Part shown: positions 15,709-23,862 of the stretch, piece by piece
Layout: each line of letters begins with the position of its first letter
Position numbering within the stretch: position 1 is the stretch's first letter
DNA from: Fructilactobacillus hinvesii
Lineage (GTDB): Bacteria > Bacillota > Bacilli > Lactobacillales > Lactobacillaceae
Length of the DNA stretch: 64,000 bases
NCBI RefSeq assembly: GCF_024029435.1
Contig: NZ_CP097118.1
Span: 310,001 to 374,000 of the forward strand
Reading direction: 5' to 3'
Position numbers and translations under genes: made by a program
The notes under the pieces: generated by a model
Seen by the model: only the letters and a program-made list of their open reading frames with translations
What the model was told of the DNA's origin: nothing
Databases searched by the model: none

Positions 15709-16494
15709 ATGAATTTAATGCAAAAGCAGGAAACTAAACTTGTTTCGAATGTTATTACGATGACTTACAGAAATCTATTGAAAACTTTTCACAATCCCGA
15801 TTCTTTGTTAGACGTTGTTGTTCAACCAGTATTATTTATGGTGCTGTTTGGGTATCTATTTGGGGGAGCAATTGCAGGGAATGTTCACGACTACCTGCCA
15901 ATCATTGTTCCAGGAATTTTGATGCAAGCGTTACTTTCCGCAGCATCAGGATCAGGGACCCAAATTAGTGATGACATGAATACGGGGATTTATACGCGTT
16001 TCAAATCACTTCCAATTTCCCCACTAGCACCATTAGCAGGGCAATTATTAGCAGATATTTTTCGATTGTTATTAGCGGCCCTTGCTGCGATAGTAACGGG
16101 ATATTTAATGGGGTGGAGACCCCATTCCGGATTTGGGTGGTTAATTGTAGTGATCATGCTGGATGTTTTCCTTGGGTGGGCACTTAGTTGGATTTTTGCG
16201 CTATACGGCTTAATTGCCAAAAGTGCAACCATGGTCGAAAGTATCTCATTGATGACAATGTTGATCTTAATTTTTCTTTCCAATGCCTTTGTTCCTGTTC
16301 AAACACTACCACGCTTCATGCAATTTTTAGTCCAAATAAATCCTGTTTCATACGTAATTAGCGCTTCACGGACCATTCTTAATGATGGTTTTTGGCCCTG
16401 TGATGCGTGGATCGTTCTAGGAGCAGGAGTGTTGACCGTATTGGTCTTTTCACCACTGACAGCAATTGTTTATAATTACAAAAATAATAAATAA
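15709..16494 (+). CDS. ABC-2 type permease
   Basis: A 261-residue ABC-2 membrane protein with about six helices and the typical N-terminal NPDSLLDVVVQPVLFMVLFGYLFG. The middle of the protein has GILMQALL and DDMNTGIYTRFKSLPISP, and near the end lies the family segment FVPVQTLPRFMQFLVQINPVSYVISASR. AGGAGGGACTCC precedes ATG 15709. With the ATPase it would form a two-gene exporter for a hydrophobic compound or antimicrobial. The substrate is unknown. Confidence 0.9.
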   Translation: MNLMQKQETKLVSNVITMTYRNLLKTFHNPDSLLDVVVQPVLFMVLFGYLFGGAIAGNVHDYLPIIVPGILMQALLSAASGSGTQISDDMNTGIYTRFKSLPISPLAPLAGQLLADIFRLLLAALAAIVTGYLMGWRPHSGFGWLIVVIMLDVFLGWALSWIFALYGLIAKSATMVESISLMTMLILIFLSNAFVPVQTLPRFMQFLVQINPVSYVISASRTILNDGFWPCDAWIVLGAGVLTVLVFSPLTAIVYNYKNNK

Positions 16495-16559
16495 CAAGTG
16501 GTTGGGGGAAACTAGTTTGTGTGTGTTTATACTTACCCTGAGAGGTTATTTTGGTCATT

Positions 16560-16790
16560 AGTTTAAACATTTTCGTAGATTTAGACTCGTTAGGAGGAGT
16601 CTGCAAATCATTTTCAACAGCTTTTCGCCCACGTAAGTGGATTCGACGCACACCAAAATCAGCTTTCATTCTAACGAAAACTGGTTCTACCTCTAGGTTA
16701 TTTTTCATATAAATATGCTTTCTTTCATCACTACTTAATTTTTCTTTAGCTAGATTTTTGAAGGATTCAATGGAATCAGGAGTATTGTAT
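16560..16790 (-). pseudogene. IS1182-type transposase C-terminal remnant
   Basis: In the minus frame I read KNLAKEKLSSDERKHIY, NNLEVEPVFVRMKADFGVRR and LRGRKAVENDL. This is the conserved C-terminal block of IS1182-family (DDE_Tnp_1-like) transposases. It breaks off before the usual LxxMxxNLxK end, no N-terminal half is present, and I find no terminal inverted repeats. It is a decayed insertion sequence. Confidence 0.7.
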
Positions 16791-16835
16791 CAGTAAGGTT
16801 ATGAAAAATTCCAAAATCTAAAACAAATTGATTAT

Positions 16836-17312
16836 TCGTGGCAACCCCAGTTCATCAAATGGTGTTTATCATACCTTTCAGCAACGACGATAACATTTTT
16901 GTCTTTGTTGTTATAATTATAATTTGTGGTGATTTTGGTTAATGCTTAATTCAAAGAAATATAACTATTATTTTCACGATAATTATTTCTTCTATTACTG
17001 ATTAACTAGTGTCTGGGGTCCGTTAGATAGATCTTAATCATCGCAATTAAAATCCAGCTTACCAGTGATAGAGGGAGCACTAAAAGGTTTAGGGTATTAA
17101 TATTTAAATTTTCAGTCTAGATCCCAGCTTTGGCGAATACATTTAAATTAGACTTCGATCTGGTCAAAAATTGGTAAAGGGTCAAAGCAATGGTGGTCCA
17201 CTGAATGTAGTATTCCACCTGCATGATAATCAAATTGTTTGAATTCTTGAATAATTTTAAGAATTTAATGAAATAAAAATTGATAATGCCACCAATAAAT
17301 GTGGTAATGAGG
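16836..17312. repeat. Degenerate duplicate of the 13112-13515 segment
   Basis: Bases from 16836 match the region from 13112 at high identity (for example TTCATCAAATGGTGTTTAT, then ATCGCAATTAAAATCCAGC), with an extra stretch of roughly 70 bases around 16920-16990. The match stops abruptly near 17312. The two copies are in the same orientation and flank the MarR/ABC locus and the IS remnant. Confidence 0.8.
17006..17312 (-). pseudogene. Truncated copy of the 172-aa membrane protein gene
   Basis: Corresponds to about the last 100 codons of the gene at 13216-13734. The 5' part is missing, and a TAG replaces the serine codon of the GISAEN segment (17117-17119). It is not expected to be functional. 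Confidence 0.75.
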
Positions 17313-17454
17313 TGCTTTTAGTAACGATTAGTTATGGTTCTTCTAACGGTCTTTAAAAGTCCAAGCGAAGGTTAGTAATTATCAGCTCCTAATGAAAGTT
17401 TATTAGTTATCTCTGGATCTACTAATGACCAAAAAATTAGATATGTAAAATTAT

Positions 17455-17501
17455 ACACATTAGTGTTCTAATTGGGTCACAATTATATTACACATTAGTG
17501 T
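17455..17501 (+). promoter_or_regulatory. Two identical palindromic operator-like sites
   Basis: ACACATTAGTGT occurs at 17455-17466 and 17490-17501, 35 bases apart from start to start, upstream of the hydrolase gene. The second copy overlaps a plausible promoter (TTACAC, 18 bases, TATAAA). ACAC/GTGT arms suggest a dimeric regulator of HxlR, MarR or TetR type, but no such gene is adjacent. Confidence 0.65.
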
Positions 17502-17538
17502 AAAATATTAGTATAAACAAGAAAAGGAGATTGAAATT

Positions 17539-18483
17539 ATGATTACAACAAAAGACGTTAGTTTTAAAGCCCGTGATCTTGGTGGATTAGAAATCCAAGG
17601 CCGCTTATTTTTCCCCGAAAATTTTGATGAAAGTCAAAAGCATCCAGCCATTGTCGTAAATCACCCAACGACGAGTGATTTTAACCAAACTTCTGGAAAA
17701 ATTTACGCTACTAAATTAGCCCAAAGGGGTTGGTTAGCACTCGCTTACGATTCTCCTTACCAAGGCCGCAGCGAAGGAGAACCACATAACTCTGAAATTC
17801 CTTACGCTCGAACCATTGGTGTGATGGCTGCGATTGATTTCTTAGACACGCTCTCATATGTAGATCCAGAACGAATTGGAGCTATGGGAATTTGCGGTGG
17901 TGGTGGTTACACCTTGAATGCCGCTAAATTTGATAAGCGGATTAAAGCAGTGGCCGGCATTTGTCCTGCTGATGTGGGAACGATTTACCGGGAAACCTTT
18001 GGTCAAAATGATCAAGCTTTGATTAAAAGCTTAGAGGACATGGCTAAGCAACGAACTGCTGAAGCTCAAGGTGAACCAATTAAATATATTCCTGCTTTAC
18101 CAGCTAGCCAAGAAGAACGGGAAAAAGCTGGAATTAATGATATTGACATTAAACAAGCCATTGATTACTACCTTACTCCTCGTGGTCATGATGAATTTGC
18201 ACCTAATCAGTATGTTTACAGTAGCGTTTCTATGATGATTAATTTTGATCCAGCAATTTTGGCAGAAAAATTAGCTACGCAACCATTAGAAATTATTGTT
18301 GGAGACGTTCCGGGAGCCTTTGGTTCTTACCGGTTTGGTTACGAATATTATGATAAGGCTGCTGCTGATGATAAAGAATTAGTTGTCTTGCCAGGTGTAA
18401 GTCACTACGACCTTTATGATCAACCAGAAGCAACTGATACGGCTGTAGCAAAGCTAAATGATTTCTTTGGCAACCGGTTATAA
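17539..18483 (+). CDS. Alpha/beta hydrolase (dienelactone hydrolase-like)
   Basis: A 314-residue alpha/beta-hydrolase of the DLH/YcjY type. The nucleophile elbow is GICGGGG, which puts Cys at the nucleophile position as in dienelactone hydrolase-like members. Upstream is the HPTTSDFNQTSG loop, and the C-terminal LPGVSHYDLYD carries the catalytic His. GIGAMGIC-like strand order and DSPYQGRSEGEP also fit. The likely activity is hydrolysis of an ester or acyl compound; the substrate is unknown. It is monocistronic, preceded by AAGGAGATTG and by twin palindromic sites that suggest inducible control. Confidence 0.85.
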   Translation: MITTKDVSFKARDLGGLEIQGRLFFPENFDESQKHPAIVVNHPTTSDFNQTSGKIYATKLAQRGWLALAYDSPYQGRSEGEPHNSEIPYARTIGVMAAIDFLDTLSYVDPERIGAMGICGGGGYTLNAAKFDKRIKAVAGICPADVGTIYRETFGQNDQALIKSLEDMAKQRTAEAQGEPIKYIPALPASQEEREKAGINDIDIKQAIDYYLTPRGHDEFAPNQYVYSSVSMMINFDPAILAEKLATQPLEIIVGDVPGAFGSYRFGYEYYDKAAADDKELVVLPGVSHYDLYDQPEATDTAVAKLNDFFGNRL

Positions 18484-18655
18484 GATTCGTTTTATGAATG
18501 TAGATGAGGGATTAGTTTAATTTATTCCTCGTTTGCTAAAAGGATGCATTTATTGTTAATCTTCTTATATTTTTTGATGAGATTGTTTCTCATGATGTAA
18601 CTTTTAAGAAATTTAGTTACTAAGTTGTGGAAATTAACAAAACAGCTGAATAATA

Positions 18656-18692
18656 AAAATGGGATTAGTCGTTTCAGACTAATCCCATTTTT
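18656..18692. terminator. Bidirectional terminator
   Basis: Perfect stem AAAAATGGGATTAGT / ACTAATCCCATTTTT with an 8-base loop, between the hydrolase and the convergent small membrane genes. Confidence 0.9.
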
Positions 18693-18693
18693 A

Positions 18694-18891
18694 TTATGAT
18701 TTTAATGTTTCTTTGAGTGCCCAAATAGATTTAACTGCACAGCATATAAAGAAGATTAATCCAATGATATAAATGACTCTCAATATCATTGGATCGTTTT
18801 TGTAACAAATGGCAGATATAGAAAGCCAGATTGCAATCAATGATGCAATCATTTGTACGATTGGCCAGCCGATTTTTTTGATTGTTTGCAT
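18694..18891 (-). CDS. Small two-helix membrane protein (paralogue 1 of 3)
   Basis: 65 residues, with helices at about 8-29 and 36-55 and a short basic tail. The layout is like the next gene upstream (GW.IV..IASLI.IW near the start, ICCAVK / VCCAIK near the end). The ribosome binding site is CGGAGGAAAA. It is last of three small genes in one probable operon ending at the terminator 18656-18692. The function is unknown. Confidence 0.7.
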   Translation of the reverse strand: MQTIKKIGWPIVQMIASLIAIWLSISAICYKNDPMILRVIYIIGLIFFICCAVKSIWALKETLKS

Positions 18892-18918
18892 AGATTAATT
18901 TTCCTCCGTTTCTTTTTA

Positions 18919-19116
18919 TTATTTTTTTAAGCGTTTTATGATTACTAGGCTAGCTTTAATTGCGCAACACACCACGAAGATTAACATAATGATGCAAATT
19001 CCTCTTAGAAATAGAGGTGCATTCTGGTTACAAAATCCGACTGCTGCTATCCAGATAGAAATAAGGGACGCAATTAATGAAACAATTGACCAACCAAGGT
19101 TATTTTTTATTGGCAT
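18919..19116 (-). CDS. Small two-helix membrane protein (paralogue 2 of 3)
   Basis: 65 residues, clearly homologous to the product of 18694-18891 (LGWSIVSLIASLISIW, LRGICIIMLIFVVCCAIK). Two helices lie at about 8-28 and 36-55, with a C-terminal KRLKK. The ribosome binding site is AAAGGAGAATT. It lies 27 bases upstream of its paralogue, pointing to tandem duplication. Confidence 0.7.
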   Translation of the reverse strand: MPIKNNLGWSIVSLIASLISIWIAAVGFCNQNAPLFLRGICIIMLIFVVCCAIKASLVIIKRLKK

Positions 19117-19144
19117 AGAAATTCTCCTTTGCTTGCTTGTGTTT

Positions 19145-19360
19145 TTATGCTTGCTTGATTTTATCTTTCAGAGCTAGTGCAATTTTAATCGTACAAATGG
19201 CAAAATAAATTACCGCTAAAGTGACAAGGACTAACATTATTGTGGGGAGCGGTTTGGTAAAAATTCCGTATAATCCGGTTCCCATTAAAAATAAACCACA
19301 GATAATCTGGAAAATGTTGCCACCAATACTGGGATATATTTTGACAAATTTAAACTTCAT
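19145..19360 (-). CDS. Small two-helix membrane protein (paralogue 3 of 3)
   Basis: 71 residues with two helices (about 14-33 and 38-60), the motif IYFAICTIKIALALKDK and a basic tail. It is a more distant relative of the two downstream proteins. The ribosome binding site is AAGGAGGATG. It is first gene of the probable three-gene operon, divergent from the HTH-membrane regulator at 19546. A GTAGTTTA / TAAACTAC inverted repeat lies in the gap. Confidence 0.7.
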   Translation of the reverse strand: MKFKFVKIYPSIGGNIFQIICGLFLMGTGLYGIFTKPLPTIMLVLVTLAVIYFAICTIKIALALKDKIKQA

Positions 19361-19387
19361 AATTCATCCTCCTTCTTTTCCTTATTC

Positions 19388-19419
19388 GTAGTTTATCAAG
19401 TTAAAATCGGTTAAACTAC
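19388..19419. promoter_or_regulatory. Inverted-repeat operator candidate
   Basis: GTAGTTTA (19388-19395) and TAAACTAC (19412-19419) are perfect 8-base arms 16 bases apart, 28 bases upstream of the small-membrane-protein operon. They lie in the region shared with the divergent XRE regulator, and binding by it is inferred. Confidence 0.6.
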
Positions 19420-19545
19420 CTTCATTCCGCGCTTGAGTAGTTTTTAAGACAGATGATTAATGATTAAGACATTGCTTTAATTAGTAATAGTTTGTAACCT
19501 TTTATAAAAAGGTTCATCAGCTTTTCTGAGAAAGGGTATTAGTTT

Positions 19546-19866
19546 ATGAAATTATCAGAAAAAATTAAGCAGGCGCGGATGGAAAATAATCTAACCCAGC
19601 AGCAACTTTCTGACGAAATCAACATCTCCAGAAAAACTTTATCGGGCTGGGAGAATGACCGAAGTTCTCCCAACGTTGAATTACTTCATGATTTAGCCAA
19701 GTGCTTAAATAAAGATGTTTTATATTTTATTGAAGATCAGTCTGAATTTAATGAAGGAGAACTGGCGACTGAAAATTCACTAATTTTAAGAAGATTGGTG
19801 AGCATCATTTCTCTTTGTTTGAATGTCTTCTTTGTCTTGGTAATCTTGTACGTCTTCTTTAAATAG
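19546..19866 (+). CDS. XRE-family regulator with C-terminal membrane anchor
   Basis: 106 residues. An N-terminal Cro/CI helix-turn-helix is present at residues 1-60 (KIKQARMENNLTQQQLSDEI, then ISRKTLSGWENDRSSPNVELL). An acidic linker and one C-terminal membrane helix (about 84-105, ending VILYVFFK) follow. A DNA-binding domain tethered to the membrane suggests it senses membrane state or a membrane partner. It faces an operon of three small membrane proteins and is followed by a terminator. Confidence 0.85.
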   Translation: MKLSEKIKQARMENNLTQQQLSDEINISRKTLSGWENDRSSPNVELLHDLAKCLNKDVLYFIEDQSEFNEGELATENSLILRRLVSIISLCLNVFFVLVILYVFFK

Positions 19867-19880
19867 TTACTATAAAAGAG

Positions 19881-19917
19881 AAAAAGTCTATCTCAGTTGT
19901 GTGAGGTAGACTTTTTT
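19881..19917. terminator. Bidirectional terminator
   Basis: AAAAAGTCTATCTCA / TGAGGTAGACTTTTT stem with a 6-base loop and one G-U pair, between convergent genes. Confidence 0.88.
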
Positions 19918-19928
19918 GTTTGATTTAA

Positions 19929-20957
19929 TTAATTTTCCACAACCACTTTTCCCATCATTTGGTGGCTCTCCACTAACTTAGTGGCCGCCCGTAAGTTTTC
20001 GGCGTTGATAGGGCTGAACGTTTTAGTCAACGTGGACTGTAACTGGCCTTGATCTAAAAGCTGGCTGACTTGGTCAAGAATTTCGTGTTGGGTAATCAAG
20101 TTCGGGGTTTGATACCACGACTTGGTGTACATCCATTCCCAACCAAAGCGGACCATCTTCCGTTTCAACGGTTGAAAGTTGAGATCTTTGCCACTCCCAG
20201 TCGTCGAAACAATGGTTCCAAGCGGAGCGATTAACTGACTAATGTCATCCCAATAGTGATCCAGATTTTGGAGTTCGAGGACGTAGTTAACCGTTTCAAA
20301 GCCCAGCTGATGCACTTGTTCCACCAGATTTTGATGGTAATCAACCGTGTAATCGGCGCCGTGCTGCAGCGTCCAATCCTTGGTTTGCGGAGTTCCGGCG
20401 GTGGCAATGACTTGCAGTCCGGCTAAGTGGGCTAACTGGGTGGCTACAGACCCGACGCCCCCAGCGCCGTTGATGATTAAAATCGATTGTTGGGCATTGG
20501 CTTCGTGATGGTTCCGGTCAATGTTCATTTGCTCAAATAGTGATTCCCAAGCAGTGAGACTCGTGAGGGGCATGGCGGCTGCTTCAGCGGTAGTTAGTTG
20601 CTGCGGAGCATGACCGACAATGCGTTCATCAACGGCTTGGTATTCGCTGTTGCTACCAGGCCGATTGTAAGCTCCCGCATAAAAGACGCGGTCACCAACA
20701 TTGAATAAGCTCACGTTTGATCCCGTTTTAACCACAGTTCCGACCGCATCGTAGCCGATGATTTTTGGTTCATTTAGAGTCGATGATTGCCCTTTACGGG
20801 TAAAAATATCAACCGGATTGACCGATACGGCGTCTACTTGGACCAGTAAATCATGGTCATTAAGCGTTGGAATGGCTGTTTGAAATTCAAAGAGACTCTC
20901 GGGATTATCGATGGGTAAGTAGTGGGTGTAGCCGATGGCATTCATAAGTTCTGTCAT
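19929..20957 (-). CDS. Zinc-type alcohol dehydrogenase-like / quinone oxidoreductase
   Basis: A 342-residue MDR-superfamily NAD(P)H-dependent oxidoreductase. The N-terminal GroES-like domain has VSVNPVDIFTRKG and GYDAVGTVVKTGS. The Rossmann fold has the nucleotide motif INGAGGVGSVATQLAHLAG (about 164-182). It lacks the zinc-ligand set of true alcohol dehydrogenases, which fits the quinone oxidoreductase/ZADH branch. It probably reduces a quinone or an activated alkene. It is a single gene, with ribosome binding site AAAGGAGAACC. Confidence 0.88.
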   Translation of the reverse strand: MTELMNAIGYTHYLPIDNPESLFEFQTAIPTLNDHDLLVQVDAVSVNPVDIFTRKGQSSTLNEPKIIGYDAVGTVVKTGSNVSLFNVGDRVFYAGAYNRPGSNSEYQAVDERIVGHAPQQLTTAEAAAMPLTSLTAWESLFEQMNIDRNHHEANAQQSILIINGAGGVGSVATQLAHLAGLQVIATAGTPQTKDWTLQHGADYTVDYHQNLVEQVHQLGFETVNYVLELQNLDHYWDDISQLIAPLGTIVSTTGSGKDLNFQPLKRKMVRFGWEWMYTKSWYQTPNLITQHEILDQVSQLLDQGQLQSTLTKTFSPINAENLRAATKLVESHQMMGKVVVEN

Positions 20958-21110
20958 GATGGTTCTCCTTTGTTGGTTGATTTTACCCCTAGTATAAACT
21001 CTGCTTCCTTCAAATTTCTGGAATTTAGTTTATTAGGTCTGGGCTTTGGGGCTATCAAAATGGTAAACTAATTTCAATTTCAGTCGAAAACTAACAGAAA
21101 GGGATTTCCA

Positions 21111-21560
21111 ATGTTTCAAGTTCAGCACCTCCAAGACATGAATCCAGTGACCGTCTACCAAATTTTGCGGGCTCGCTCCCAAGTCTTTGTTGAGGAACAA
21201 AAAATTGATTATTGTGATCCGGATGACCAGGATTTAACGGCCTTACATTTGTTTGAGCAGTCGGACCAGGGGGAAGTAATTGCCTATGCTCGGGTATTTC
21301 GGGATGGAGACCACGTGACCTTTGGCCGAGTACTTACAAGTGCTGCAGTTTGCGGAACTGGGAAAGGGCGCGAATTGTTAACCGCCATTCTCAAACTATG
21401 CCAAACTCGATTTCCTGGGTTACCAATTGTGATTAACGCGCAAATGCAGGCAGTTGGTTACTACGAAAAACAGGGATTCGTAATTGAAGGCGAGCCGTTT
21501 TTAGAAGTTGAGTTTCCGCACGTGCGGATGAGGTATCGGCATCGATTAGTAGATTGCTAA
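21111..21560 (+). CDS. ElaA-type GNAT acetyltransferase
   Basis: A 149-residue GNAT protein of the ElaA group. Its signature start is YQILRARSQVFVEEQKIDYCDPDDQD, followed by the strand VTFGRVLTS, the loop CGTGKGRELL (an acetyl-CoA site variant) and the C-terminal YYEKQGFVIEGEPFLE. The biological substrate of ElaA is not established. The ribosome binding site is GAAAGGGATT. Confidence 0.88.
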   Translation: MFQVQHLQDMNPVTVYQILRARSQVFVEEQKIDYCDPDDQDLTALHLFEQSDQGEVIAYARVFRDGDHVTFGRVLTSAAVCGTGKGRELLTAILKLCQTRFPGLPIVINAQMQAVGYYEKQGFVIEGEPFLEVEFPHVRMRYRHRLVDC

Positions 21561-21633
21561 TTCGTCTTTAATGTCTTTTTGTTATTATTTAGTTAATTAA
21601 TCATAAGGAAATTAATATTTAGAGGTTTTTAAT

Positions 21634-22338
21634 ATGACGATATTAAATTCGAACAGTAGTAGTCCATGTCTTTTTATAAGATTTGATAAAAAGGGAGCTC
21701 ATTTCAATGACTTTATCAATAGAAAATTATATTTTTCGTCATTAAATGCTTTTCATAAAAGTGGATTGTTAAATGGACAAGGTGATGAATTAGAAGGTGT
21801 TTTTCCTGGGAATGCTAATGAAGGATTAAATCGCGTAGATACATTTGTTCCCGCTAATTTAAATAAATTTAAAATATTATCGTTAACTGGATGTTATCCT
21901 AAAGACGTTATTGAAGTAAGTAGTGGTTATCCTGATAAAACAGCCATTGAACCCTCTGAGGAATTTAAAAATAACTTAATTAATAGTGATATGAATAAAG
22001 ATCGTGAAGGATCTTGTATTTTATTTAGAGACATTTACGTTTTTGTTGATAAATTTAATAAAAAATATAAATGTCAAGGATTATATTTATCTTTAAATAA
22101 AGTGAGATATTCAACTAATGTTATTCGACAGATTGCTAATAGAAAATTAAATTCTTCCACCATAGTAGATACAAAAGAAATTATATATTTATTATCATTA
22201 AAGCGTGATGAATATAGGTATCAACAAGAATGGAGATTTATACTATCTGGAGATGGAGTTCCGGTAAAAGAACAGCCAATTGATGTAAGCGATTTAATTA
22301 AACCTGAGCATTGGTTTCGTCCTTTTTATAAAAGGTAA
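21634..22338 (+). CDS. DUF2971-like protein on an AT-rich island
   Basis: 234 residues, no membrane segment. Features resemble DUF2971-type proteins: an N-terminal LFIRF / LYFSSLNAFHKSG segment, where the family has a tyrosine/phenylalanine-rich 'fSSLsaFnDp' stretch, and a late YRYQQEWRFIL motif. Base composition is clearly more AT-rich than the flanking elaA and menE, which suggests recent acquisition. DUF2971 genes often occur in defence islands, but a role here is unproven. I hold the family assignment loosely. A terminator follows. Confidence 0.6.
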   Translation: MTILNSNSSSPCLFIRFDKKGAHFNDFINRKLYFSSLNAFHKSGLLNGQGDELEGVFPGNANEGLNRVDTFVPANLNKFKILSLTGCYPKDVIEVSSGYPDKTAIEPSEEFKNNLINSDMNKDREGSCILFRDIYVFVDKFNKKYKCQGLYLSLNKVRYSTNVIRQIANRKLNSSTIVDTKEIIYLLSLKRDEYRYQQEWRFILSGDGVPVKEQPIDVSDLIKPEHWFRPFYKR

Positions 22339-22356
22339 TTGGTTCTTAAAACATAA

Positions 22357-22405
22357 AATAAACCCTTTGAGCTATAGAGATATAACTTAAAGGGTTTATT
22401 TATTT
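22357..22405. terminator. Bidirectional terminator between the AT-rich gene and menE
   Basis: AAATAAACCCTTT / AAAGGGTTTATTT stem with a loop of about 20 bases, flanked by A/T tracts, between convergent genes. Confidence 0.8.
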
Positions 22406-22408
22406 TAA

Positions 22409-23848
22409 TTATTCATGCTTTTTCAACCACTTTACCAATTCCACTCGTTGTAACTTTCCGTTCGCAGTCTTAGGCAGGTGGTCAACCAAGTGAAGTTCTT
22501 TGGGGAACTTGTACTTAGCCAGTTTGCCGGTGAGAAATTCCTGGACTTCTGCCAGATTCCAAACCTGGTCCGTCACTAAAAAAGCGACTGGGATGGAGCC
22601 CCAAGTGGCATCGGTTTTACCCACGACGGAACTTTCTTGCACACCAGGTAGTTGATTCAACACCTGCTCAACTTCGTGGGGATAAATGTTTTCGCCTCCG
22701 GAAATAATGAGTTCGGTGAGTCGACTTTTGACGTACAAAAAGCCTTCATCGTCGACGTAGCCGAGATCACCGGTCCGAAACCAACCAGATGCCGTTGTTT
22801 TCTCCGCCAGTCGTTGCGGTTGGTTCAAGTAACCCGGGGTCAGATTATCGCCTTTGAGCAGGATTTCACCGATTTCGCCAGGGCGACTCACATTCGCAAT
22901 CTTAAGACTAACCGGAAAGAGCGGTTTGCCCACCGAGCCTAGCTTTCGTTGGGCATCAGCTGGATTGAGCGCTACGACCTGCGAGGCCGTTTCCGTCATC
23001 CCGTAGGATTGAATCACCGGGATGTGTTTTTGCTCACATTGATCCAGCGTGGCCTGATCAATTGCGCCACCCCCTAAGAGCATGTAGCCAAAGTTATCAG
23101 AGTAAGGTTCGTGTTTTGCAGCCAATAACTTTTTGAGCATGTAAGGCACCACCGAAATGATGGTTCCTTGACCGTGCACCAAATCCTGCGTGATGGCCTG
23201 GGGATCAAAGTGTTCGTATAACCGCACTGGCATGCCGTACAACAGGCTCCGCATTACAATCGAAAGACCACTGATATGGTACAACGGGACGGCACAAATC
23301 CAGCAATCGGATTTTGTGACTGGCAAGTTTAATTCAGCCCCCATCGCACTCGTCCAGTGGTTGCGGTAACTTTGACAAACTCCCTTGGGGCGTCCGGTCG
23401 TTCCTGACGTGTACATAATGCTAGCTAACGCATCCAGATCGGTTGGTTGGGCCGTCCAGTCAGCTTGCGGCTGCCATTCCAGCTGATCGAGAGCCAGGAG
23501 TTTCACAGCGGCCGCAGCCTGTAATTGTGGCAGAAATTCCTGGGTGGTTAAAACGGTCTGCACCTGGGCATCTTTGATTTGATACTGTAGTTCGGGAATC
23601 GTTAGATGCTTATTGAGACACACAATTGGTTCACCGAGTTGCTGCAGCGCCAGGATCCCCATGTATAACGCAGGGGTGTTGTTACCTAGGATGGCAACGC
23701 GCCCTGGTTTTACTAACCGCGGTTGTAAGCGGGCACAGAGACCATTAACTTGTCGTTGCAGTTCTTGAAAGCTCCAGTGCTGGTCGTGAAAAGAGAGCGC
23801 CAGCCGTTTGGGCGTTAGTTGGGTTCGTTTTTGTAACCAATTATCCAT
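22409..23848 (-). CDS. menE: o-Succinylbenzoate-CoA ligase MenE
   Basis: 479 residues, of the acyl-adenylate-forming (ANL) superfamily. It activates o-succinylbenzoate with ATP and CoA in menaquinone synthesis. The AMP loop is SIMYTSGTTGRPKGV (about 137-151). IQSYGMTETAS, the hinge region GWFRTGDLGYVDDEGF and the C-terminal catalytic lysine in LPKTANGKLQR are present. It lies 14 bases downstream of menB, so menB-menE form an operon. The other men genes are at 53.2-57.9 kb. Confidence 0.9.
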   Translation of the reverse strand: MDNWLQKRTQLTPKRLALSFHDQHWSFQELQRQVNGLCARLQPRLVKPGRVAILGNNTPALYMGILALQQLGEPIVCLNKHLTIPELQYQIKDAQVQTVLTTQEFLPQLQAAAAVKLLALDQLEWQPQADWTAQPTDLDALASIMYTSGTTGRPKGVCQSYRNHWTSAMGAELNLPVTKSDCWICAVPLYHISGLSIVMRSLLYGMPVRLYEHFDPQAITQDLVHGQGTIISVVPYMLKKLLAAKHEPYSDNFGYMLLGGGAIDQATLDQCEQKHIPVIQSYGMTETASQVVALNPADAQRKLGSVGKPLFPVSLKIANVSRPGEIGEILLKGDNLTPGYLNQPQRLAEKTTASGWFRTGDLGYVDDEGFLYVKSRLTELIISGGENIYPHEVEQVLNQLPGVQESSVVGKTDATWGSIPVAFLVTDQVWNLAEVQEFLTGKLAKYKFPKELHLVDHLPKTANGKLQRVELVKWLKKHE

Positions 23849-23862
23849 TGTGAACCTGGTTT

